Counted from the stretch's first letter, positions 8,896 through 20,050 are shown. The stretch is DNA of 64,000 bases from an uncultured Castellaniella sp. (GCF_937988725.1 NZ_CALKHS010000009.1:62001-126000); one strand, 5' to 3'. Translations and numbers: made by a program. Notes: generated by a model not told the origin, from the sequence alone.

Positions 8896-11622
8896 TCAGT
8901 GCGCCTCGCCCCAGTCATGCCCCACCCCGACCTCGGCCACCAGGGGCACGGCCAGATCGGCGACGCCGGCCATCAGCCGCGGCACCCGCTCGCGCAGGAG
9001 ATCGACCTCGTCGGGCGCGGCATCGAACACCAGTTCGTCATGCACCTGCATGATCATCAGGCTGCGCAGGCCGTCCGCGATCATCCAGTCCTGCACCGCG
9101 ACCATGGCCATCTTGATCAGGTCCGCCGCCGTCCCCTGCATGGGGGCGTTGATGGCGGCGCGTTCCGCAGCCGCGGCCCGGGGGCCCTTGGCGCCGGCCA
9201 GCTCCGGGAAATACAGGCGCCGGCCGAAGACGGTTTCCACGTAGCCCTGCTCCCGCGCCTGGCGACGGATGCGGTCCATGTATTCCGCCACGCCCGGGTA
9301 GCGCATGAAATACCGGTCGATATAGGATTTGGCCGCCGCGCGGGTGATGCCCAGGTTGGACGCCAGGCCGAACTCGCCCATGCCGTAGATCAGGCCGAAA
9401 TTGATGGCCTTGGCCGCCCGGCGATGTTCGGCGTCGACCTGGTCGGGCGCCACGCCGAAGACCTCGGCCGCCGTGGCGCGGTGGATGTCCTGGCCTTCGG
9501 CGAAGGCGCGGCGCAGATTGGCGTCGCCCGACACGTGCGCCATGACCCGCAGCTCGATCTGGGAATAGTCGGCCGAGACGATGCTGCCCAGGCTGGCGAC
9601 GAAGGCCGAGCGCACCCGCCGGCCCTCGGCCGTGCGCACGGGGATGTTCTGCAGATTGGGATCCGACGACGCCAGGCGCCCCGTGATGACGGCGGCCTGG
9701 GCATACCGCGTGTGCACCCGGCCCGTCCGCGGATCGATCATGCGCGGCAGCTTGTCGGTGTAGGTGGATTTCAGCTTGGCGATGCCCCGGTAATCCAGCA
9801 GCAGGCGCGGCAGAGGATAGTCGGCCGCCAGCCGCGTCAGGACCTCTTCGTCCGTGGACGGCGCCCCGCCGGCGGTCTTGCGCAGCACCGGCAGCTGCAT
9901 CCGCGTGAACAGGATCTCGCCCAGCTGCTTGGGCGAATTCAGATTGAAGGGCTGGCCCGCCAGGGCGTGCACCTGGGATTCCAGATCGATCATCTGCTGT
10001 CCCAGTTCGTGGCTCTGCCGGGCCAGGACCTGGGCATCGATGGCCACGCCGTTGCGCTCGATGCGCGTCAGGACGTCCGAGGTCCGGATTTCCAGTTCGT
10101 AGGTGCGCAACAGGCCCGGATGCGCCTGCACCTGCGGCAGCAGCACCTGGTGCAGGCGCAGGGTGAAGTCGGCGTCCTCGGCGGCGTAATGCGCGGCGCG
10201 TTCCAGATCCACTTCGTCGAAACCGATCTGGCGGGCGCCCTTGCCGCACAGATCTTCATAGGTGGTCCCGGTGAGCCCCAGCCACTGGATGCACAGATCC
10301 TGCAGATTGACCCGCCGGTGTGACTGCAGTACGTAGGCCTGCAGCATGGTGTCGTGCCGCACGCCGCGCAGGGCAAGGCCTTCGTTGGCGAACACGTGGG
10401 CATCGTATTTGGCGTGATGCAGCAGCTTGGGGGCGGCGGCGTCCTCGATCCAGGGACGCAGCTGGTCCAGCACCCAGGCGCGGTCCAGCTGATCGGGCGT
10501 GCCGGGCGCGCGGTGGCCGACCGGGATGTAGGCCGCCCAGCCCGGCTCGACGGCCACCGACAGGCCGATCAGGCGGGCCGCCATGGGATCCAGGCTGGTG
10601 GTCTCGGTATCCAGGGCGACCAGGGGCGCCGTCCGCAGCCGATCCAGCCACTGCGCGAAATGGTCCCGATCCAGGATGGTCTCATAGCGCAGTTGATCGG
10701 GCGCCTGAAGCGCCGCGTCCGGCTGCGCGGCCCGGGCGTCCTGCCGGGGAATGCGATCCGGCTCGCCCGTGACCTCGCGCAGCCATGACCGGAAGCCGTA
10801 GGTTTCGTACAGGCGGGTCAGGACGGCTTGGTCCGGCGCGCGCAGTTCCAGGGCGCCGACGGCGTGTTCGGGCGGCAGTTCGCAATCCAGCTTGATCGTG
10901 AGCAATTCGCGGGTCATCGGAAAATGGGCGGCGGCCTGGCGCAGATTGGCCCCGGCCACCCCCTTGATCTGTTCCGCCTGTTCCACCAGCGCTTCGATGC
11001 TGCCGTATTCGTTCAGCCACTTGGCGGCGGTCTTGGGGCCGACCTTGTCCACCCCGGGCACATTGTCCACCACGTCGCCCGTCAGCATCAGGTAGTCGAT
11101 GATGCGTTCCGGCGGCACGCCGAACTTGCGGATCACGCCGTCGCGGTCCTGCCGATCGCCCGACATGGTGTTGATCAGCTCGACCCGGTCGTTCACCAAC
11201 TGGGCTAGATCCTTGTCGCCGGTGGAAATAATGGTATAAAAGTCGTTTTCAGCCGCCTGGCGCGCCAGGGTGCCGATGACATCGTCGGCCTCGACGCCGG
11301 GTGTCACAATCACGGTCCAGCCCAACGCCGCCGCCGCTTCGTGTATGGCGGGAATCTGGGTCCGCAGGTCCTCGGGCATGGACGGCCGGTTGGCCTTGTA
11401 CTGCGGATACATCTGTTCCCTGAATGATCCCCCGGGGGCGTCAAAGACGCAGGCGCCATACCGCGCCGCATCCTTGTAATCGGCCATCAGCCTCCGTAAC
11501 ATGGAGATGACGCCGTACAAGGCGCCCGTGGGTTCGCCCTGCGCATTGCGCAGATCGGGCATCGCATGATATGCGCGGTACAGGTAGCTGGACCCATCGA
11601 CAAGCAACAAGGTTTTTTTCAT
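8896..11622 (-). CDS. polA: DNA polymerase I
   Basis: 908 residues with all three classical domains. The 5' nuclease (about 1-290) starts MKKTLLLVDGSSYLYRAYH. The 3'-5' exonuclease (about 320-520) keeps ALDTETTSLDP and the YAAEDAD motif, so proofreading should be active. In the polymerase (about 540-908), motif A is DYSQIELR, motif B is RRAAKAINFGLIYG and motif C is QVHDELVF. The protein removes RNA primers and fills repair gaps. The start ATG at 11620-11622 overlaps the start codon of the divergent LOG gene inside one CATG. I see no Shine-Dalgarno on the polA side. Confidence 0.98.
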   Translation of the reverse strand: MKKTLLLVDGSSYLYRAYHAMPDLRNAQGEPTGALYGVISMLRRLMADYKDAARYGACVFDAPGGSFREQMYPQYKANRPSMPEDLRTQIPAIHEAAAALGWTVIVTPGVEADDVIGTLARQAAENDFYTIISTGDKDLAQLVNDRVELINTMSGDRQDRDGVIRKFGVPPERIIDYLMLTGDVVDNVPGVDKVGPKTAAKWLNEYGSIEALVEQAEQIKGVAGANLRQAAAHFPMTRELLTIKLDCELPPEHAVGALELRAPDQAVLTRLYETYGFRSWLREVTGEPDRIPRQDARAAQPDAALQAPDQLRYETILDRDHFAQWLDRLRTAPLVALDTETTSLDPMAARLIGLSVAVEPGWAAYIPVGHRAPGTPDQLDRAWVLDQLRPWIEDAAAPKLLHHAKYDAHVFANEGLALRGVRHDTMLQAYVLQSHRRVNLQDLCIQWLGLTGTTYEDLCGKGARQIGFDEVDLERAAHYAAEDADFTLRLHQVLLPQVQAHPGLLRTYELEIRTSDVLTRIERNGVAIDAQVLARQSHELGQQMIDLESQVHALAGQPFNLNSPKQLGEILFTRMQLPVLRKTAGGAPSTDEEVLTRLAADYPLPRLLLDYRGIAKLKSTYTDKLPRMIDPRTGRVHTRYAQAAVITGRLASSDPNLQNIPVRTAEGRRVRSAFVASLGSIVSADYSQIELRVMAHVSGDANLRRAFAEGQDIHRATAAEVFGVAPDQVDAEHRRAAKAINFGLIYGMGEFGLASNLGITRAAAKSYIDRYFMRYPGVAEYMDRIRRQAREQGYVETVFGRRLYFPELAGAKGPRAAAAERAAINAPMQGTAADLIKMAMVAVQDWMIADGLRSLMIMQVHDELVFDAAPDEVDLLRERVPRLMAGVADLAVPLVAEVGVGHDWGEAH

Positions 11623-12292
11623 GACAGACAAGAAGACAAAACGGGTCTCGGCAGAACAACAGATTCCCACGATTATTGCAGAGATGCGCAACGCAGCCAT
11701 CGCTTTCCAGAAAATCGGCATGGGCGTCAGCATTTTCGGCAGCGCCCGCATCCCGCGCGGCCACCCCTTTTACGAGCTGGGCCAGGAGCTGGGCTCCCGC
11801 ATCGCGCAACTGGGCGTGCCGGTCATCGCCGGCGGCGGGCCGGGCCTGATGGAAGCCGCCAACCGGGGCGCCTTCGAAGCCGGCGGGCGCAGCGTCGGAC
11901 TGAACATCCGCCTGCCCCGGGAAAATTCCGACAATTCCTACCAGACCGACAGCCTGCACTTCGAATACTTCAATTCGCGCAAGGCCTCGTTCTTCATGCA
12001 CAGCCTGGCCTACGTCGTGCTGCCCGGGGGCTTCGGCACCCTGGACGAACTGTTCGAGGCCATCACGCTGGTGCAGACCATGAAGCAGCCGCCCGCCCCC
12101 ATCATCCTGGTCGGCACCGAGTTCTGGTCCGGCCTGATCGACTGGGTCCGCGACCAGCTGATTCCCAACGGCACGGTGAGCCCCTTCGACATCGATCTGC
12201 TCACCGTCACCGACGACCTGGACGAGGTCATCCGGCAGATCCAGGAAGCCGTCCAGATCGAACCCGACCGGGAACCCGCCCTGCCCGAATAA
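11621..12292 (+). CDS. LOG-family (TIGR00730) Rossmann-fold nucleotide hydrolase
   Basis: 223-residue protein of the LOG/lysine-decarboxylase-like family, many of whose members are cytokinin riboside 5'-monophosphate phosphoribohydrolases that release a free base from a nucleotide. The two signatures are clear: GGGPGLMEAANRGAFEAGG (about 70-88) and PGGFGTLDELFEA (about 135-147). The N-terminal helix up to residue 35 and the C-terminal tail are divergent. The start at 11621 overlaps the polA start codon; AAGG lies eight bases upstream. A later in-frame ATG at 11683 would drop 20 residues. The bacterial substrate is unproven. Confidence 0.88.
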   Translation: MTDKKTKRVSAEQQIPTIIAEMRNAAIAFQKIGMGVSIFGSARIPRGHPFYELGQELGSRIAQLGVPVIAGGGPGLMEAANRGAFEAGGRSVGLNIRLPRENSDNSYQTDSLHFEYFNSRKASFFMHSLAYVVLPGGFGTLDELFEAITLVQTMKQPPAPIILVGTEFWSGLIDWVRDQLIPNGTVSPFDIDLLTVTDDLDEVIRQIQEAVQIEPDREPALPE

Positions 12293-12359
12293 GCCCCCTC
12301 TACGGGTAATGCTTGATGCGGCCGCGTCGCGACCTGAGTTAACATCACGCCTTGTTACC

Positions 12360-12384
12360 GCCGGGCGGCCACTCAGCGCCCGGC
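12360..12384 (+). promoter_or_regulatory. Hairpin in the leader of the amino-acid binding-protein gene
   Basis: An eight-base-pair stem (GCCGGGCG with CGCCCGGC, nine-base loop) sits between the LOG gene and the binding-protein gene, just before its AGGAGA ribosome site. There is no T-run. It may be the LOG gene's terminator or a leader structure. Confidence 0.35.
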
Positions 12385-12403
12385 CCCACAGGAGAACCAT
12401 CCG

Positions 12404-13192
12404 ATGAAAACGACCCTGCTTGGCGCCGCGCTGCTGATCGCAGCCGGGCTGATTCCCGCCGCCAGCTCGGCGGCCGATGCCCAGGAACTCAAGATCGCCA
12501 CCGAAGCCGGCTACCCCCCCTTTGAATACCGCAACCCGAACGGCCAGCTCGAAGGCTTCGACATCGACATCGGCAACGAACTGTGCAAGCGCCTGCAGCG
12601 CAAGTGCGTCTGGATCGACCAGTCCTTCGACGGCCTGATCCCCGGCCTGCAGGCCCGCAAGTTCGACCTCGCCAATTCCACCATGACGGCCACGGAAGCC
12701 CGCAAGAAGGTCATCGACTTCTCCACGCCGATGTACATCGTGCCGGTCAAGCTCATGGTCAAGAAGGGCAGCGGCCTGGAACCCACGGCGGAATCCCTGA
12801 AGGGCAAGCGCGTGGGCGTGCAGCAGGGCACCACCATGGAAACCTACGCCCGCAAGTACTGGGCGCCCAAGGGCGTGACCGTGGTGTCCTACCCCAGCTA
12901 TACCAACGCCTACGTGGACGTCACCGCCGGCCGCCTGGATGCCACATTCCAGGAAGCCCAGAGCGCGGTCGAAGGCTTCCTCAGCAAGCCCGAGGGCGCC
13001 GACTATGAACTGGCGCAGATGACGCTGGACGATCCCATCCTGAACGACCCCATCGCCATGGGCCTGCGCAAGGGCAACAAGCTGAAAGCCGACGTCGACA
13101 AGGCCCTGAAAGCCATGCTGGCCGACGGCACCCTCCAGGGCTTCGCGAAGAAATACTTCGCCCAAGGCCTGATCCAGTTCCCCGCCCAATAA
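12404..13192 (+). CDS. Polar amino-acid ABC transporter, periplasmic binding protein (HisJ/ArgT type)
   Basis: 262 residues. A cleavable signal peptide runs to about residue 24 (cut near SSAADA), followed by a family 3 solute-binding fold. EGFDIDIGNELCKRL and DQSFDGLIPGL are characteristic of LAO/His/Arg-binding proteins, and KRVGVQQGTTMETYAR is the lobe-2 entry. It captures a basic or other polar amino acid in the periplasm for the HisQMP-like complex that follows. AGGAGA precedes the ATG. The 80-base gap to the first permease contains two strong hairpins, often seen where the binding protein is made in excess. The exact substrate cannot be read from sequence. Confidence 0.92.
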   Translation: MKTTLLGAALLIAAGLIPAASSAADAQELKIATEAGYPPFEYRNPNGQLEGFDIDIGNELCKRLQRKCVWIDQSFDGLIPGLQARKFDLANSTMTATEARKKVIDFSTPMYIVPVKLMVKKGSGLEPTAESLKGKRVGVQQGTTMETYARKYWAPKGVTVVSYPSYTNAYVDVTAGRLDATFQEAQSAVEGFLSKPEGADYELAQMTLDDPILNDPIAMGLRKGNKLKADVDKALKAMLADGTLQGFAKKYFAQGLIQFPAQ

Positions 13193-13198
13193 TCCGGC

Positions 13199-13251
13199 GT
13201 GCGGCATGCCGCACACCCTGACCGCCCGGACGGCGCTGCACGACCGGGCGG
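13199..13251 (+). repeat. Two intercistronic hairpins after the binding-protein gene
   Basis: A perfect 16-base palindrome, GTGCGGCATGCCGCAC (13199-13214), is followed by CCGCCCGG/CCGGGCGG (13222-13251, 14-base loop). Both lie between the binding-protein stop and the permease start. By analogy with REP-type hairpins in ABC operons they may stabilise the upstream message; that role is inferred. Confidence 0.5.
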
Positions 13252-13272
13252 CCTTCATTCCTGAAGTTTCCC

Positions 13273-13962
13273 ATGTTTCTGAACGGCTATGGCCCCCTGC
13301 TGCTGGCGGGGACCTGGGTCACCATCCAGCTGGCGGTGCTGTCCCTGCTGGTCGCCCTGGGCCTGGGCCTGCTGGGCGCCTGGGCGAAGCTCTCCGACTC
13401 CTGGAGCGCCCGCCTGCTGGCGACGGCCTACACCACGCTGATCCGCGGAGTCCCCGACCTGGTGCTGATGCTGCTGATCTTCTTCAGCCTGCAGATCTAC
13501 CTGAACGAGTTCACGGACCTGCTGGGCCTGGACCCCATCGACATCGATCCCTTCGGCGCCGGCGTGCTGACGCTGGGATTCATCTACGGCGCCTACTTCG
13601 CCGAGACCTTCCGCGGCGCCTTCATGGCGGTGCCCCACGGCCAGATGGAAGCGGCCACCGCCTACGGCATGCGCGAATTCCAGGTCTTTCGCCGGGTGCT
13701 GTTCCCGCAGATGATGCGCCACGCCCTGCCCGGCATCGGCAACAACTGGCAGGTCCTGCTGAAATCCACGGCCCTGGTGTCCCTGATCGGCCTGTCCGAT
13801 CTGGTCAAGGTCGCCCAGGATGCCGGCAACGTCACCTTCCGGGTGTTTCTCTTCATCAGCCTCACCGGCCTGATCTATCTGGCGCTGACCACCGTGTCCA
13901 ACGGGGTGCTGTACTGGCTGGACAAGCGCTACAGCGTGGGCGTGCGCGAGGTCGCCCTATGA
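13273..13962 (+). CDS. Amino-acid ABC transporter permease (HisQ type)
   Basis: 229-residue inner-membrane permease with about five helices. TTLIRGVPDLVLMLL is the helix 2 signature of the polar amino-acid uptake family. The cytoplasmic coupling loop EAATAYGMREFQVFRRVLFPQ near residue 120 docks the ATPase. The C-terminal part matches HisQ in length. It forms a heterodimer with the next permease, whose start overlaps its stop by four bases (ATGA), so their translation is coupled. The substrate follows the upstream binding protein. Confidence 0.92.
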   Translation: MFLNGYGPLLLAGTWVTIQLAVLSLLVALGLGLLGAWAKLSDSWSARLLATAYTTLIRGVPDLVLMLLIFFSLQIYLNEFTDLLGLDPIDIDPFGAGVLTLGFIYGAYFAETFRGAFMAVPHGQMEAATAYGMREFQVFRRVLFPQMMRHALPGIGNNWQVLLKSTALVSLIGLSDLVKVAQDAGNVTFRVFLFISLTGLIYLALTTVSNGVLYWLDKRYSVGVREVAL

Positions 13963-14669
13963 TCGACGTGCTGGATCAATTCTGGCGGGCCTACCTGTAC
14001 GCCAGCAACGGCAGCCTGTCGGGCATGGCCGTCACCCTGTGGCTGCTGGTGCTGTCGGTATCCATGGGCTTCTTCCTCTCCATCTTCCTGGCCGTGGCCC
14101 GGGTGTCGTCGCGTCGCTGGCTGTCGATCCCCCTGTGGACCTTCAGCTACGTCTTCCGGGGCACGCCGCTGTACGTGCAGATCCTGTTCATCTACGCCGG
14201 CATCTACAGCTTGGATTTCGTCAAGGGCACGCCCAGCCTGGCGACCTTCTTCCAGAACGGCTTCAACTGCCTGGTCCTGGCCCTGACCCTGAACACGGTC
14301 GCCTACACGACGGAAATCTTCGCGGGCGCCATCCGCGCCACCAGCGCCGGCGAAATCGAGGCCGCCCGCGCCTACGGCATGACGCGCTTCGCCTTGTACC
14401 GCCGGGTGATCCTGCCCTCGGCGCTGCGCCGGGCGCTGCCCGCCTACAGCAACGAAGTCATCCTGATGCTGCACGCCACCTCCCTGGCCTTCACCGCCAC
14501 GGTCCCCGACATCCTGAAGGTCGCCCGGGATGCCAATTCCGCCACCTACCAGACCTTCGCGTCCTACGGGATCGCCGCCCTGCTCTACCTGGGGCTGTCG
14601 TTTACCCTGATCGGACTGTTCCGCTGGTATGAACGCCGTACACTGGCCTACCTGGGCCTTCACCGATAA
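13959..14669 (+). CDS. Amino-acid ABC transporter permease (HisM type)
   Basis: 236-residue partner permease. The start ATG at 13959 overlaps the HisQ-like stop. FSYVFRGTPLYVQILFIYAG is the family helix 2 signature, and EIEAARAYGMTRFALYRR is the EAA coupling loop near residue 140. Five membrane spans are expected. It lies five bases before the ATPase gene. With HisQ-, HisP- and HisJ-like proteins it makes a complete importer, so the cluster is self-sufficient. Confidence 0.92.
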   Translation: MIDVLDQFWRAYLYASNGSLSGMAVTLWLLVLSVSMGFFLSIFLAVARVSSRRWLSIPLWTFSYVFRGTPLYVQILFIYAGIYSLDFVKGTPSLATFFQNGFNCLVLALTLNTVAYTTEIFAGAIRATSAGEIEAARAYGMTRFALYRRVILPSALRRALPAYSNEVILMLHATSLAFTATVPDILKVARDANSATYQTFASYGIAALLYLGLSFTLIGLFRWYERRTLAYLGLHR

Positions 14670-14674
14670 CACCC

Positions 14675-15442
<768 letters not shown>

Positions 15443-15443
15443 A

Positions 15444-15472
15444 GCCGCGCCGGCGGCGCCTGGCGACGCGGC
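15444..15472. terminator. Hairpin between convergent genes
   Basis: A six-base-pair GC stem (GCCGCG with CGCGGC) around a GC-rich loop lies in the 41-base gap between convergent stops. It has no T-run. Confidence 0.3.
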
Positions 15473-15483
15473 CGCGAAAGCCG

Positions 15484-16596
15484 TCAGAAGCGCAGCCGCA
15501 TCAGCCGGTGCTCGATGCCGGCATCCATGAAGGTCTCGCCTTCCTCCACGAAGCCGTGGCGGGCATAGAAGGGTCGCGCCTGCATCTGGGCGGCCAAGAC
15601 GACTCCGGCATCGCCGCGCCGGCGGGCGGCGTCCATCAGCGCCGTCAACAGCAGCGAACCGACGCCCGCGCCCCGCCACGACCGGCGCACGGCCATGCGG
15701 CCGATATGGCTGTCGGGCAGAAGGCGGCCCGTGCCCACCGCCTGCCCCGCCGCGTCGTAGACGATGGCATGCAGGCACTCGGCGTCCTTGGGATCCAGTT
15801 CTTCTTCCAGCGGCACCTGCTGTTCCTGGACAAAGACTTCCAGGCGGATGCGGCCGGCTTCGGCCCCCAGATCGTCCCAGCTGCCCGTGACGACCCGGCA
15901 GCCCGCCCGACCCTCGCCCGCGCCAACCTGCGATTCGCCGGCCTCGGCCGGCCGGCCCGGCGCGGGAGCTGCCAGGGCGAAATCCAGGACTTCCGGCAGC
16001 CAGCGTTCGAAATCCGAGATGCCATGATCGCTGCCTTCGATGATGCGCTGGCGGCTGCCGGCGAAGCGCGCCCGCATCTCCCGCCAGTCCAGCACTTCAT
16101 CGCCGGTGGCGGCCAGCAGGAAATAGCGCTCGGGGCGGCTCAGGGCGCGCAGATCGGCTTCGGCCCGGGCCAGCTCATCCACATGGCCGGGCAGAAACTC
16201 GAAAGGCTCGTCGCCATGGAAAGTGCGGTGAGAGCCGACCTGCGTGCCCAGATCCCGGGCCGCATGCACGACCGGATTCAGCAACACGGCGCGGCAGCCC
16301 AGGCGTTCCGCCAGCCACGTGGCATAGAAACCGCCCAGGGACGAGCCGATGACCGTCAGGCGGGCCGCCGCATCGCCGCCCCCGGCCGAACCGTCCCGCC
16401 CGTCTCCGGATGCCGCATCGGCCTCCAGGTGCGCCCGGGCCAGGCTCAGCGCCAGGTCCATCGCGGCCGCGGGGCTGGCGGGCAGCTGCGGGCAGCGCCA
16501 GTCGGCCGACAAGCCGCGATCGGCCAGCGCCTGGGCCATCAGGCGGGCCTTGAAGGAATCGGGAGAGGATCGGAATCCGTGCAGATAGAGAATCAT
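15484..16596 (-). CDS. Fused YqiA-like esterase and GNAT acetyltransferase
   Basis: 370-residue two-domain protein. Residues about 1-205 look like the YqiA/YcfP esterase family: the start MILYLHGFRSSP, the nucleophile elbow GSSLGGFYATWLAERLG near residue 88, an acid region AATGDEVLDWREM and the His region EGSDHGISDFERWL. A Pro/Ala/Gly-rich linker (about 207-232) leads to a GNAT domain resembling ElaA/YjcF: RLEVFVQEQQVPLEEELDPKD, then the acetyl-CoA loop RRSWRGAGVGSLLL and ARPFYARHGFVEEG. The start at 16596 gives the canonical esterase N-terminus; an upstream ATG at 16659 is less likely. Substrates are unknown. Joining the two activities in one chain is unusual. Confidence 0.8.
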   Translation of the reverse strand: MILYLHGFRSSPDSFKARLMAQALADRGLSADWRCPQLPASPAAAMDLALSLARAHLEADAASGDGRDGSAGGGDAAARLTVIGSSLGGFYATWLAERLGCRAVLLNPVVHAARDLGTQVGSHRTFHGDEPFEFLPGHVDELARAEADLRALSRPERYFLLAATGDEVLDWREMRARFAGSRQRIIEGSDHGISDFERWLPEVLDFALAAPAPGRPAEAGESQVGAGEGRAGCRVVTGSWDDLGAEAGRIRLEVFVQEQQVPLEEELDPKDAECLHAIVYDAAGQAVGTGRLLPDSHIGRMAVRRSWRGAGVGSLLLTALMDAARRRGDAGVVLAAQMQARPFYARHGFVEEGETFMDAGIEHRLMRLRF

Positions 16597-16941
16597 GGTG
16601 TCCCAGCAGTCGCGGCGATCCGGGCGCCCGGCGGCGCGCAACGGAACCTCGCGTTTCATTGTAAACAGCCCTCCGCTCCGCGGCTCGCCGGGCCCCGCCT
16701 GCATCCGTCCGGCGCGGCATTCCACACGGGCTTTCGCAAAAAATTGAAAACTTTGTCAAGCATGGTCAATATCCGCGCGCAAAAGGCGCAACGCCTTGAT
16801 TCATCATGGTGAAATAAGGCGCGGAGCGTTGATTGCCGGCGGATCCATGGCCGCGAACCGGATGGCCGACCCGCCGCTCCGGACCTCTTCGGACCGCCAT
16901 GCCCCGGCGGCACGATGCCGCCGCCAGCCCATTTTCCAGCC
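16597..16941. other. 345-base intergenic region with short repeats
   Basis: No convincing gene lies here between the divergent esterase-acetyltransferase and the orphan acidic protein. The middle is locally AT-rich (16738-16770). It holds a hairpin, AAGGCG-CAA-CGCCTT (16783-16797), and an imperfect direct repeat: AAGGCGCAACGCCTTGATT is echoed by AAGGCGCGGAGCGTTGATT about 33 bases later. A TTGAAA at 16744 could be a -35, but no good -10 follows. It is probably a two-way promoter region. Confidence 0.45.
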
Positions 16942-17364
16942 ATGAGAGACAGAGACCTTCGAGCCATCAACGATCAGCAGGCCGCGCGCCTGCTCGAGGC
17001 GCTGCGAAGAGCATCGCCTCTCGATCACGCCCAGAGTCCGTCCCCGACGGCATGGGGGGACCCGAACGCCACGGACCCGTTCGACCCGGCGCCTCAGCCA
17101 CCAGACGAACACCACTACGACAAGGCTCGGAAGCAGGCGCTCGAGGCCATCGCGAAACTGACGGAGCTGGCCGGCATCGATCCCGATCAGGACTCGAAGG
17201 GCTGCCACGACGCGCTGCAGGCCGCCCTGGGCATATTGGCCGATCTCGCCAAAACCATCGGCGCCGACTGGCCCGAGGCGGATATCCAGGACCGCGAGCC
17301 CGACCTGGAGCCGGCACCGCGGATCTCCCCGCCCAGGCCCGTCACCACGGAAGACGATTACTGA
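16942..17364 (+). CDS. Hypothetical small acidic helical protein
   Basis: 140 residues from the ATG at 16942 (an upstream in-frame ATG at 16915 would add nine). I do not recognise a family. The N-terminal part, RDLRAINDQQAARLLEALRR, is helical. A Pro/Asp-rich linker is followed by a second helical block (DKARKQALEAIAKLTELAG through ALQAALGILADLAKTIGAD) and an acidic, proline-rich tail ending EDDY. There are no signal peptide, membrane segments or Cys pairs; the one Cys is isolated. It uses AGA and CGA arginine codons more than its neighbours, which may indicate foreign origin. No ribosome site is obvious, so it may not be expressed. Confidence 0.5.
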   Translation: MRDRDLRAINDQQAARLLEALRRASPLDHAQSPSPTAWGDPNATDPFDPAPQPPDEHHYDKARKQALEAIAKLTELAGIDPDQDSKGCHDALQAALGILADLAKTIGADWPEADIQDREPDLEPAPRISPPRPVTTEDDY

Positions 17365-17409
17365 GCCGAAGGCAAGGCCCAGCACACAGCCCGCGGCCGC
17401 TTGCCGGCG

Positions 17410-17438
17410 GCTCTTCGGCGCCTGGGGCGCCGAAGAGC
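17410..17438. terminator. Strong hairpin just after typA (bidirectional candidate)
   Basis: A perfect 13-base-pair stem (GCTCTTCGGCGCC with its complement, TGG loop) lies four bases beyond the typA stop and between convergent genes. No T-run flanks it, so it may act as a transcript end or processing stop rather than a classical terminator. Confidence 0.5.
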
Positions 17439-17442
17439 GGAA

Positions 17443-19259
<1,817 letters not shown>

Positions 19260-19263
<4 letters not shown>

Positions 19264-20015
19264 AAGGTGATTTCCTCGGTAGAAACACTTGCCGGGCGCA
19301 GTCCGTCCGGCAAGGCGTGTAAAGGGATGAGCGCCGACTGTGGCGCGGCCATGGCCTGCAGGGCTTCCAGCCCGACGGCGTGCTCGATCGTGAAGGGGCC
19401 GACGGCCGTGCGCCGCAAGGCCGACAGATGCCCCAGGCACCCCAGGCGGCGCCCGATGTCCTGGGCCAGGGTGCGCACGTAGGTGCCCTTGCTGCAATGC
19501 ACTCTCAGCCGCGCGGACACGCCGTCGCAGGACAGCAGGTCCAGCGCGTGAATGGTGATCCGGCGCGGCGGGCGCTCCAGTTCGATGCCCTGGCGCGCGT
19601 ATTCGTACAAGGGCTTGCCGTCGCGCTTGAGCGCCGACACCATGGGCGGGATCTGTTCGATCTCGCCCCGGAACCCGGCCAGCGCGGATTCCAGTTGATC
19701 GGCCGTGACGGCGGGGACGGCGTCCGCGCGCGCCACGATGTGGCCCGTCAGGTCTCCGCTGTCGGTTTCCTCGCCGAAGGCGACCGTCGCCTCGTAGACC
19801 TTGTCGGCTTCGAGCATGGCCGCGGAAATTTTCGTGGCGCGGCCGAAACAGCAGATCAGCAGGCCCGTGGCGAAGGGGTCCAGCGTGCCGGTATGCCCCG
19901 CCTTGCGGGCATCCACCGTCCGTTTGGCGCGTTGCAGCGCATGATTACTGGAGAGGCCCTCGGGTTTGTCCAGCAACAGGACACCGTCGAGCATCTGCCC
20001 GCGTCGGGAAGCCAT
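19260..20015 (-). CDS. truB: tRNA pseudouridine-55 synthase
   Basis: 251 residues. It converts U55 in the T-loop of elongator tRNAs to pseudouridine. Motif I is LLLDKPEGLSSN (about 13) and motif II is GHTGTLDPFATG (about 40-51), holding the catalytic Asp. RVHCSKGTYVRTLAQDIG (about 168) is the conserved KGTYIR region. It is shorter than E. coli TruB (about 314) because most of the C-terminal PUA-like part is missing; short versions occur in related bacteria. The ATGA overlap with typA suggests coupling; rbfA ends 35 bases upstream. Confidence 0.95.
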
Positions 20016-20050
20016 CGTTCAATCTGTCCAGATGAGTGACGACCGCCCTG

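Noticed and set aside
13206..13958. N-terminal extension of the HisM-like permease
   Set aside because: The open frame upstream of 13959 overlaps the HisQ-like gene and is Arg/Pro-rich; the real start is the ATG overlapping the HisQ stop.
16804..17385. 193-codon minus-strand frame over the orphan acidic protein
   Set aside because: Its translation is Arg/Val-rich without structure, and the opposite frame looks more protein-like (alternating helices, acidic tail).
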